From an uncultured Collinsella sp. (lineage in GTDB: Bacteria; Actinomycetota; Coriobacteriia; Coriobacteriales; Coriobacteriaceae), in the NCBI GenBank assembly GCA_900546455.1, contig URCS01000023.1, positions 1 through 30,503 on the forward strand: a stretch of 30,503 bases of DNA. The letters run 5' to 3'. Below are positions 17,616 through 24,268 of the stretch, one piece after another. Within the stretch, counting starts at the first letter, position 1. Each line of letters begins with the position of its first letter. Position numbers and translations under genes: made by a program. The notes under the pieces were generated by a model. It was not told where the DNA came from, did not search any database, and worked only from the letters and a program-made list of their open reading frames with translations.

Positions 17616-17763
17616 GTGTATGCCAGCCCCTTACGCTCCGGTGCAAGTTTGTTTACTGTGGGGCATTCTCGCACGAAACATTCAACCTATTTGCCCAGAG
17701 CGCATGTTGGTTTGGTGAGCGGCTCTAGTAGTCGGTGAAAGTGAGGGGGTTAATTGAAGATTT

Positions 17764-18066
17764 TTAGCGCGCAAGCGTAACGGTACGATCGGGAAACTCG
17801 ATGCTTGCAACCAGTTTTCCGCCGAGGCTCTCTGCGTACCTGCTCAGTGTGTCGAGCCTCATCGAACCCAACTCCCCACGCTCGAGCTCGGATACACGTT
17901 TTTGAGAAACGCCCATCGACTGGGCGACCGACGCCTGTGTTAGATCTTTTAACCTGCGAATCTGAGCAAGCTTATAGGCTTCGATACGATCGCGAGTCCT
18001 CTCCTGCTCGGCGGTAATGGAGTCGCGTGTTATCCCGCGAGATTCCATATACTCATGCAGTTCCAT
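17764..18066 (-). CDS. XRE-family antitoxin (HigA-like)
   Basis: A 100-residue DNA-binding antitoxin. The helix-turn-helix (about 42-66, with TQASVAQSMGVSQKRVSELE) is followed by a short strand region (LVASIEF) that would bind the toxin. The ATG at 18066 lies inside the end of the toxin gene (14-base overlap), with AAGGAGG about 10 bases upstream, so translation is coupled. It should neutralise the toxin and repress the shared promoter. Confidence 0.88.
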   Translation of the reverse strand: MELHEYMESRGITRDSITAEQERTRDRIEAYKLAQIRRLKDLTQASVAQSMGVSQKRVSELERGELGSMRLDTLSRYAESLGGKLVASIEFPDRTVTLAR

Positions 18067-18448
18067 CTCGATCGAGCCTCCTTACGTGGCGACGGTATAT
18101 TTGCTCGGCCCTTGGAATGTTGATCGCATACCAACCGTTCCATTTTGCCCTTGACGATCCCGCTCGCGACTTATCACCCGCCAATAGCAATACCGCCTGG
18201 CGCTTGGGGTCAAAGGCGAAGAGGATGCGAATCACCTGCCCACCACACGACGTCACTCTCAGCTCCTTTAAATGATGAAGCTTCGAGCCCTTTACGCGGT
18301 CAACCAGCGGACGACCAAGGCTGGGACCTTCCTTCTCGAGCACCAAAAGGTCTGCATAAATCTGCTTCAGCGTAGCTTCATCCTGCTCATCAAGCCAAGG
18401 TTCAATGTAATCAAGCACGATACGGTACCGATGCAGCTGATTTGACAT
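18053..18448 (-). CDS. RelE/HigB-family toxin (phage Gp49-like)
   Basis: A 131-residue toxin of the HigB/Gp49-like branch of the RelE superfamily, ribosome-dependent mRNA endonucleases. Recognisable are LGRPLVDRVKGSKLHHLKELRV, the central strand IRILFAFDP, the LLLAGDKS turn, and the C-terminal INIPRAEQIYRRHV helix. The toxin precedes the antitoxin, the order typical of higBA. AGGAG lies about 7 bases before the ATG at 18448. It sits between prmC and tsaC, two housekeeping genes, on the same strand, and is probably a mobile insertion with its own promoter. Confidence 0.87.
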   Translation of the reverse strand: MSNQLHRYRIVLDYIEPWLDEQDEATLKQIYADLLVLEKEGPSLGRPLVDRVKGSKLHHLKELRVTSCGGQVIRILFAFDPKRQAVLLLAGDKSRAGSSRAKWNGWYAINIPRAEQIYRRHVRRLDRDGTA

Positions 18449-18457
18449 ACCTTTCTC

Positions 18458-18490
18458 CTTCTATAGTAGAAGTTTTACGGTATATTGCAA
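18458..18490 (-). promoter_or_regulatory. Promoter and operator of the HigBA-like module
   Basis: On the minus strand TTGCAA (18485-18490) and TACTAT (18463-18468) are separated by 16 bases. The palindrome CTTCTA-TAG-TAGAAG (18458-18472) covers the -10, a good position for autorepression by the XRE antitoxin. Confidence 0.65.
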
Positions 18491-18523
18491 GGACAAACTT
18501 GCGCAAATGTCTATTTATTCAGC

Positions 18524-19774
18524 TTAAATACGCTGTTTGGGCTCGGTGACGATGGCTCGAACGATGCGGGGACGATCGGTGAGGTCGTGGACGATACGCA
18601 CGTCCGAAAGGCCTGCCTGGCGACAGAGCTCGGCCGCGGCATCGAGGGCGCCCTCGTAGAGCTCGCAGGCAAACAGGCCGCCGGCGCGCAGCATGTAAGG
18701 CGCCGCATTGAGCAGGCGGCGGAAGATGTCCAGGCCGTCGGCACCGCCCTCGAGCGCCAAGTCGGGCTCAAAGTCCTTGACCTCGTGCGGCAGCGAGCGC
18801 ATGACGCCGGTCGGGATGTAGGGCGGGTTGGAAACGAGCACGTCGAAGGTGCCCCACTCTTCGCGGGGAATGGAGCTCACCAGGTTGGTGAGACTAAAGG
18901 CAACCTCATCTGCCGTGAGGCCGAGCGCGTCGCGGTTTTTGGTGGCCAGATCGATGGCGCGCGGCTCGATATCGGTGGCGGTGCAGGTAACGTGGCCGCG
19001 GCGCTCCCAGGCAAGGGAGAGCGAAATGCAGCCCGTGCCGCAGCCGACCTCGAGAACGCGGGCAGTGCAGGGCTCGGTTGGGGCAGGCGCAGCGGCATCC
19101 TGAGCTGAAGCCGTCTCCTGGCCGGCACCCTCGATGGCGATGCCGTATTCGTCGAGCTCGGACTCGGCGGCTTCCGCGGCTTCGGCTTCTGCTGCCTGCG
19201 CGGCGGCTTCCTCGGCCTCGCGGTCGGCCAGTTCCTCGGCATAGGCACGGCTGCCCAGTACGTCGCCGCCTAACGCCGCCTCATCGGCAGCCGTCAGGTT
19301 AGCGGCACGGCGCTCGGCAGTCGCGCGCTCGTCGGCCAGCGCCGCCTCGGCTTTGCGGGCCTCTTCGACCTCATCGTTCCAAGGCAGCTCAACACGCTGA
19401 CGGGCAGCAGCCTCGGGGCTCAGCACCTCGGCATCCAGATAATTGAGGACTTCCTCGACGAGCATCTCGGTCTCGGGGCGCGGAATGAGCACACCGGGGG
19501 CGCACGCGACGTCGATCATGCGAAACTGCGTGCTGCCGGTGATGTATTGCAGCGGCTCGCCCTTAGCGCGGCGGACAACGGCCGCATGCATGGTCTCGAG
19601 CTGGGCCGCGTTAAGCGTCTCGTCCATACGCATATATAGGTCAATGCGCGCCAGGCCCGTGGCGGCACACAGCAGCCACTCGGCAGAAAGACGGGGGTGC
19701 TCCTCGCCGCGCTCGGCCAGGTACTCCTTGGTCCACTCGAGACAACGCTTGATGGTCCAAATCTCGTTTGCCAT
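18524..19774 (-). CDS. prmC: Release-factor glutamine methyltransferase with an acidic insertion
   Basis: Methylates the GGQ glutamine of peptide release factors. The N-terminal helical domain ends with GVLIPRPETEMLVEEVL (about 94-110); the SAM-binding motif is VLEVGCGTGCISL (about 240-252) and the catalytic NPPY is at 316-319. The product is 416 residues where the family is usually about 280: roughly 120 residues between the two domains (about 115-236) are low-complexity Ala/Glu-rich and probably helical or disordered. The start MANEIWTIKR at 19774 has GAGGGGAGGG just upstream; the longer frame to 19849 lacks support. The usual neighbour prfA is not beside it. Confidence 0.92.
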   Translation of the reverse strand: MANEIWTIKRCLEWTKEYLAERGEEHPRLSAEWLLCAATGLARIDLYMRMDETLNAAQLETMHAAVVRRAKGEPLQYITGSTQFRMIDVACAPGVLIPRPETEMLVEEVLNYLDAEVLSPEAAARQRVELPWNDEVEEARKAEAALADERATAERRAANLTAADEAALGGDVLGSRAYAEELADREAEEAAAQAAEAEAAEAAESELDEYGIAIEGAGQETASAQDAAAPAPTEPCTARVLEVGCGTGCISLSLAWERRGHVTCTATDIEPRAIDLATKNRDALGLTADEVAFSLTNLVSSIPREEWGTFDVLVSNPPYIPTGVMRSLPHEVKDFEPDLALEGGADGLDIFRRLLNAAPYMLRAGGLFACELYEGALDAAAELCRQAGLSDVRIVHDLTDRPRIVRAIVTEPKQRI

Positions 19775-20165
19775 GGGGCCCTCCCCTCTTAAGCGCCGGA
19801 CGGCGCGCGAATGTCGGAGCAGATTGTACGCGAGGCCAGCGCTTGGCAAGGGACGATTGAAGGCGATTATCGAGAATCAGCCCAGATTTTTGCTTGGAAC
19901 CTGCCTGAAATGTTCATTCATCGACGTCTAAATCTGCATTCGTCAAGCTTTTGGCAAAGTTGCCCCAAAACTGACCAATATCTAACCAAGAACTTGCCAA
20001 ATCACTTGACGCGCGACGCGGTAAAAATCACCCCGCGACTTCTTGAACGATTTTTCGAGCAATATTTTCAATTACAGATGAAGGCTGCTGATTACTTTAA
20101 GCAGTTAGACAGCTTAATTTCTATCAAAGCAGATTAAATAAACTTGAAAAGTAATTTACCCAACC
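19775..20165. other. AT-rich intergenic stretch without a supported gene
   Basis: First part of the 608-base space between prmC and the dipeptidase gene. It is AT-richer than the flanks and repeats TTGGCAA/TTGCCA-like words. A 108-codon open frame on the plus strand (19811-20137) has no ribosome-binding site and no recognisable family, and its sequence does not look like a conserved protein. It probably holds the prmC promoter and possibly the relic of a lost gene. Confidence 0.35.
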
Positions 20166-20194
20166 TAGTCATTTAAGAACGTCCCCAATGACTA
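20166..20194. repeat. Small hairpin with loop ending CGTCCCC, copy 2
   Basis: TAGTCATT (20166-20173) pairs with AATGACTA (20187-20194) around the 13-base loop TAAGAACGTCCCC. Its stem is unrelated to the copies at 4553, 30260 and 30321, while the loop end matches the copies at 4553 and 30321. Confidence 0.65.
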
Positions 20195-20212
20195 CCCCGC
20201 ATCCGGAGCAAG

Positions 20213-20381
20213 GCAACGCCGCAGGTAGAGGGCGGACAGCGAAAACGCCCCTAAGCGAGCAAGGTGACGTGAAAGAGGAGGGAAGCGTACTTTTGTACGC
20301 GACCGACGATTGAACGTCAGATTGCCGCTTGGGGGCGTTTGCAGCGTCGAGCTGTTACGCGGTTTGGTAAAACCGCGTAAC
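20213..20381. repeat. Structured intergenic element, copy B
   Basis: Same conserved blocks and order as copy A at 4591. Folding: 20243-20262 pairs with 20322-20340 (19 bp with a bulged A at 20258), then the 2x2 GG/GA internal loop, then TGACGT (20265-20270) with ACGTCA (20314-20319), enclosing the hairpin GCGTAC-TTTT-GTACGC (20285-20300). The terminal hairpin is 20354-20365 with 20370-20381, loop GGTA. It ends one base before the dipeptidase stop codon on the minus strand. The long stem differs from copy A at nearly every position but still pairs. Confidence 0.75.
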
Positions 20382-20382
20382 C

Positions 20383-21819
20383 CTAAAGCTCTAATTCATT
20401 CAAACGAAGGATCGCAACAATATAGATCTTGAGCGCTTGCTTGAGCTGTTCCTCGTTGGCGCACTCGTTGGGACCGTGCATCTGGCCGCCCCACTCGGGC
20501 AGCTCCAGGCCGGTCTCCTCGGGGCCAAACGAGACGGCGCGGGCAAAGTTGCGCGCGTACGTACCGCCGCCCATGGCAAAGGGCTCAGCATGCTTGCCCG
20601 TAAACTCGTTATAGGTATCAATAAGCGCCTTCACGGCCGGATCGTCGGCAGACACCGAGAACGGCACCTTCGCGCGACCCAGCTGGCACGTCACACCAAA
20701 ACGGCCCACGAGCGGCTCGAGCTGCTCGCGGATGGTATCGGCACTGGTGCTATCGGGGAAGCGCACGTCGATGACCTGCTCGATGTGGCCATCCACCACA
20801 CGGATGACGCCAGCGTTGCAGGTAAGCGGGCCAAACGCCGGACTCGTCGCATCGATACCCAGGCCGCGACCATAGGCGTCCGCATGCACAAAGGCCAAAA
20901 ACTTGACAAACTCGTGCTCGGCAGGCGTTAGCAGGCGCTCGTCGCGTGCACCAAACGCGTCCTCGGCCTCGCGCAGATACGCCACGATCAGGCCGACGGC
21001 ATTGATGGTGCCCTCAGGCATCGAAGCGTGGCCGCCAATACCGTGGGCGAAAATCTGCGCATGTCCATTATCAAGCGCCGTGATCTCCAGACGGTCGGCG
21101 TTCTCGATGGGCGCCGGCAGCTCATCGGCGGCAATCGCGAGCTCGCAGATAGACTGCGACGGAATGGCATTGCTCGCCTCGGCGCCGCTCCAGGACACAA
21201 TGCGCCCGCCGTCGATCTTGGGGCTCACGAACGTCGCCCCAAACTGGCCCTTCTCGGCATTGCAGACCGGGAACTCGGCATCGGGCGTAAACAGAAAGTC
21301 GGGGTCTGCGTGGTTCTCCAGATAATGGTGAACGTCGGACATGCCCACTTCCTCATCGCAGCCCAGCAGTGCGCGGAAGGTGTAGCGCGGAACAATGCCG
21401 TGCTTGAGAAGGTAAGCGCCGGCGTAGAGCGACAGCACCGCCGGACCCTTGTCGTCAATCACGCCGCGACCGAGCAGCCAGCCCTCGCGGCGCTCCATGG
21501 CGAACGGGTCGGTGTTCCAGCCAGGGCCGGCGGGAACCACGTCCACGTGGCAAATGGTCGCGAGCTGCTTGTCGCCGCGGCCGGGAATGTCGGCGATGCC
21601 CACATAGCCCTTGTCGTCGCTCGTCTGATAGCCGAGCTTTTGCGCGATACCGAGCGCGCAATCGAGCGCGTCGCGGACCGGGCGACCAAACGGCGCGCCG
21701 GGCTCCGCACCGGCGGCAACAGCCACGGACGGATAACTCACCAGCTGCTCGATATCGGCGACGACATCCTCCCAGACCTCGTCGACATACTCGGTAACGC
21801 TCTGCTCCACCTGATTCAT
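20383..21819 (-). CDS. M20-family dipeptidase (PepV/Sapep-like)
   Basis: A metal-dependent dipeptidase that finishes intracellular peptide breakdown. The 478-residue product has the M20 residues in order: CHVDVVPAG (His91, Asp93), GRGVIDDKGP (Asp122), GCDEEVGM (Glu156, Glu157) and FTPDAEFPV (Asp180), plus a PepV-like lid domain and a C-terminal GGGTYARNF and HGPNE that complete the site. The ATG at 21819 has AAGGAGG six bases upstream; the open frame further up is not family sequence. It follows the HAD phosphatase gene by 54 bases on the same strand. Substrate range is not readable from sequence. Confidence 0.92.
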   Translation of the reverse strand: MNQVEQSVTEYVDEVWEDVVADIEQLVSYPSVAVAAGAEPGAPFGRPVRDALDCALGIAQKLGYQTSDDKGYVGIADIPGRGDKQLATICHVDVVPAGPGWNTDPFAMERREGWLLGRGVIDDKGPAVLSLYAGAYLLKHGIVPRYTFRALLGCDEEVGMSDVHHYLENHADPDFLFTPDAEFPVCNAEKGQFGATFVSPKIDGGRIVSWSGAEASNAIPSQSICELAIAADELPAPIENADRLEITALDNGHAQIFAHGIGGHASMPEGTINAVGLIVAYLREAEDAFGARDERLLTPAEHEFVKFLAFVHADAYGRGLGIDATSPAFGPLTCNAGVIRVVDGHIEQVIDVRFPDSTSADTIREQLEPLVGRFGVTCQLGRAKVPFSVSADDPAVKALIDTYNEFTGKHAEPFAMGGGTYARNFARAVSFGPEETGLELPEWGGQMHGPNECANEEQLKQALKIYIVAILRLNELEL

Positions 21820-21873
21820 GGACGACCTCCTTAGCAATGAGCGACGGGCACGCCCGCCCCTCACATTACGTCA

Positions 21874-22536
21874 TTAGATAGCGAAAAGTTTAGCAAGCTC
21901 TGCCACCGAGTGCACCACCGCATCGGCACCCGCCGACTCGTGCTCGCCCGGCGCCGCCGCGCCCGAATAGATGCCGATGCACGGCACGCCCATCGCGTGC
22001 GCGCCCTCCACGTCGTTAAAGCGGTCGCCGATCATCACGGCCTCGTCGGCAGTCGCGCCAAGCGCCGCCAGGGCGTCGCGGACCGAATCGGCCTTGGTCT
22101 CGCGTCCCTGCGGCGGATTCATGCCAACCACCGCCTCAAACTGAGAAAGCCCCAGCTCATGCACCATGTCGATACACTTTGCCTCCATGCGAGACGTCGC
22201 CACGGCCATGCGATGACCCTGCGCCGCCAAGCCATCGAGCAGCTCGGGGATTCCGTCGAACACGGGATACTCCTCCGGACCCAGCTCGTCAAAAAAGGCA
22301 CGGTACTCGTCGGCCACCACGAGCGACTCCTCGCGCGTAAAGCCGTAAAAGTCGTGGAAGCTCTTCCACAGCGGAGGCCCGATCATGCGACGCAGGTCAC
22401 CCATCTGCGCCTCCGAAAACCCGCGCGCGGCCAACGTTTTGCGTGTCGAGGTCATCACCGCCCGACCCGTATCTGCCACCGTGCCATCGAAATCAAACAG
22501 CACGACCGGCCGCTTGCCTATCTCCAGCGCCTCCAT
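21874..22536 (-). CDS. HAD-superfamily hydrolase (phosphoglycolate phosphatase-like)
   Basis: A soluble phosphatase of the HAD superfamily, close to the Gph/PpaX group. All four motifs are present in the 220-residue product: FDFDGTVADT (nucleophile Asp15 and acid Asp17), VATSR (motif II), the Lys in GRETKAD (motif III) and IGDRFNDVEGA (motif IV). A helical cap lies between motifs I and II (about 25-85). The ATG at 22536 follows GAGGG by six bases and is preferred over one 11 codons upstream. It lies upstream of the dipeptidase and divergent from the degV-family gene. The substrate could be phosphoglycolate, pyrophosphate or another small phosphate ester. Confidence 0.88.
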   Translation of the reverse strand: MEALEIGKRPVVLFDFDGTVADTGRAVMTSTRKTLAARGFSEAQMGDLRRMIGPPLWKSFHDFYGFTREESLVVADEYRAFFDELGPEEYPVFDGIPELLDGLAAQGHRMAVATSRMEAKCIDMVHELGLSQFEAVVGMNPPQGRETKADSVRDALAALGATADEAVMIGDRFNDVEGAHAMGVPCIGIYSGAAAPGEHESAGADAVVHSVAELAKLFAI

Positions 22537-22584
22537 CGGTATCCCTCTTCCCCAGTTGATGATTTCCACACCGACACTTCAAAC

Positions 22585-22600
22585 TGTTGACTATTCAACA
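22585..22600. promoter_or_regulatory. Inverted repeat between the HAD and DegV genes
   Basis: TGTTGA-CTAT-TCAACA is a 6-4-6 perfect inverted repeat in the divergent intergenic region and includes a TTGACT that could be a -35. A TATACT (22631-22636) closer to the degV-family gene could be its -10. The function is inferred. Confidence 0.35.
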
Positions 22601-22692
22601 ATTGAACCTAGCAATGTAGAGCAACTCCACTATACTTGTCGCACTTTGCTCTCAGAAGGCGGCGCCGTCGCGCCCCAACGAAAGGTGCAATT

Positions 22693-23553
22693 ATGTCTTT
22701 TGCCATCATAACCGACTCCACGTCGGACATCTCCCCCGCCCGCGCCCAAGAGCTCGGCATTTACGTGATTCCGCTGCATGTGATTATCGAGGGCGAGGAC
22801 CTGCTCGACCAGGTGCAGATTACCGCCCAAGAGTACGTCGCCCGCATGGCCGGCTCCGAGCAGCTGCCGCACACCTCGCAGCCGAGTGCCGGCGAGTTCA
22901 AGGAACTCTTTGACCGCGTGCGCGCCGACGGCCACGATAGCGCCATCTTTATCTCGCTGTGCAGCGAGTGGTCCGCCTGCTACGCCAACGCCAGCCTGAC
23001 GGCCGAGACGCACGAGCTCGACGTGCGCTGCATCGACTCGCGCACCGGCTCGGGCGCCGAGGGCCTGCTGGTGGAGTACGCGCTGGCCATGCGCGAGGAC
23101 GGCGGCAGCCTGGACGAGACCGAGGCGCAGATCCGCGCGACGCTGCCCGACGCCCACCTGCTGCTGATTCCCCGCACGCTCGAGAATCTCGTTAAGAACG
23201 GCCGCGCGCCCAAGCTCGCCGGCCAGCTCACGCAAATGCTCAACATTCGCCTGGCCGTTTCGCCGGAGTGGAAATCGGGCGAGATCAAGGCCATAAAAAA
23301 GGGCCGCGGTGCCAAGCGCATCGTTACCAACACCATGGCCGATTGCCTCGCATTTTTGGCCGAGTATCCGGGCTCCAGCGTGCGCGTGCTCACGACCGGC
23401 GCCGCCGAGGAGCAGGAGCTTGTCAACGAGGCACTCGCGGGTCAGGATTACGTAGACGCCGGCACCGGCCCCATCGGCTGCACCATCGCCACCCACGTAG
23501 GCGTCGACGCCATCGCCATCAGCTACTGCCCCCGCTACCAGCCAACTCACTAG
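22693..23553 (+). CDS. DegV family fatty-acid-binding protein
   Basis: DegV/FakB proteins bind a fatty acid and present it to the kinase FakA for activation to acyl-phosphate. The 286-residue product starts with the typical IITDSTSDIS (about 5-14), has the TSQPSAG motif (61-67) whose Thr/Ser bind the carboxylate, and a C-terminal TGAAEEQ and GPIGCTIATHVG typical of the family. The ATG at 22693 has AAAGG eight bases upstream and sits at the family's usual start. No fakA is in the window. It is a single plus-strand gene followed by repeat hairpins. Confidence 0.93.
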   Translation: MSFAIITDSTSDISPARAQELGIYVIPLHVIIEGEDLLDQVQITAQEYVARMAGSEQLPHTSQPSAGEFKELFDRVRADGHDSAIFISLCSEWSACYANASLTAETHELDVRCIDSRTGSGAEGLLVEYALAMREDGGSLDETEAQIRATLPDAHLLLIPRTLENLVKNGRAPKLAGQLTQMLNIRLAVSPEWKSGEIKAIKKGRGAKRIVTNTMADCLAFLAEYPGSSVRVLTTGAAEEQELVNEALAGQDYVDAGTGPIGCTIATHVGVDAIAISYCPRYQPTH

Positions 23554-23569
23554 GGACGCCCACATCAGT

Positions 23570-23630
23570 TGCGGTGGAATAGGGACTGTTTTTGGCTTAT
23601 TAGCCGCCAATCAATCCCTATTCCACCGCA
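23570..23630. repeat. Long hairpin repeat, copy 1
   Basis: TGCGGTGGAATAGGGA (23570-23585) pairs perfectly with TCCCTATTCCACCGCA (23615-23630); inside it TTGGC and GCCAA can pair. It starts 16 bases after the degV-family stop. A second copy is at 27267-27329 with a paired base change in the stem and the same loop text GTTTTTGGCTTAT. Confidence 0.8.
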
Positions 23631-23648
23631 GCTTAGAAGCAGTTCATT

Positions 23649-23709
23649 TGGGACGGGGCTAAAAAGACTGGTATCAAACGTTTCAGACCAGTCTTTTAGC
23701 CCCGTCCCA
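23649..23709. terminator. Long convergent-end hairpin (GGGACGGGGC family)
   Basis: TGGGACGGGGCTAAAAAGAC and the following TGGT (23649-23672) pair with 23687-23709, a 23-bp stem with one bulged A, and the loop contains AAACGTTT. A T run follows on the plus strand. It lies between the plus-strand DegV gene and the minus-strand LOG remnant and could terminate both ways, or be another dispersed repeat. Confidence 0.6.
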
Positions 23710-23720
23710 TTTTACCTACC

Positions 23721-23850
23721 CTACATCAGCCCGCTCAGGGCGATGTCGACGGCTTCGTTGAGGTCGTCGGTGATGTGGACAAGGTCTGGATCGAGTGGGC
23801 TGATCATGCCGGCATCCATCACCGGGCCGTTGAGCCAGTCGAACAGGCCC
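23721..23850 (-). pseudogene. Detached 3' end of a LOG-family gene
   Basis: These 130 bases match the 3' end of the intact LOG gene (28069-28198) at 123 positions and are in the same orientation. The last 42 codons and the stop are kept in frame, with one amino-acid change (Asp for Glu). The match stops abruptly at 23850, inside the former gene. Six of seven differences are synonymous. It is the displaced end expected when an element enters the 3' end of a gene, and forms the left limit of the accessory island. Confidence 0.85.
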
Positions 23851-24268
23851 CTCGCGGTACCCACTGGACAAAAAATGGCAAATATGAGTACCGCCACCAA
23901 ATTAGTAGCAGCAAAATCTCGCCGGAATTGATCATTTCGATCAATTCCACGTCTTGCCAAGGCTCAAAATTCCGTGTTTAGTGGGTTAGATATATAGAAT
24001 AATGTGGAATTGGTATTCTATTCTTACCAAATGTTATGAGACTACATTAACAACAGTACTCATATTTGACGTTATTTGACCACGGAGTCATTCGAGGACC
24101 CCTCCCCACGCCGCCAACACGCCCCATAGCCGCCAAAACACCTTTAACAACAGCCGCCGCACGTTTTGGCACCGGCTAATTGCCACTCACGGATCGGTAC
24201 CCCACTATTACCGAACCAAAATCGAAGTCGCATATCTCATAAAGCTGAAATGACGTACCCTCATCCCA
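23851..24268. other. AT-rich left end of the accessory island
   Basis: About 420 bases with no supported gene, AT-richer than the chromosome around it, upstream of the primase-helicase. It holds a perfect inverted repeat (GGAATTGATC, five bases, GATCAATTCC at 23924-23948), a second one nearby (TTGGTA with TACCAA around 24010-24030) and a C-rich stretch near 24100. The repeats are candidate operators or recombination sites. The promoter of the helicase should lie here, but I cannot place it. Confidence 0.45.

Noticed and set aside
19811..20137. 108-codon plus-strand frame in the prmC-dipeptidase gap
   Set aside because: No ribosome-binding site, no known family and AT-rich composition. Kept only as a note on the gap.
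23774..23980. Plus-strand open frame across the LOG remnant and its right flank
   Set aside because: Its first part is antisense to the displaced LOG end and the rest has no features of a gene.
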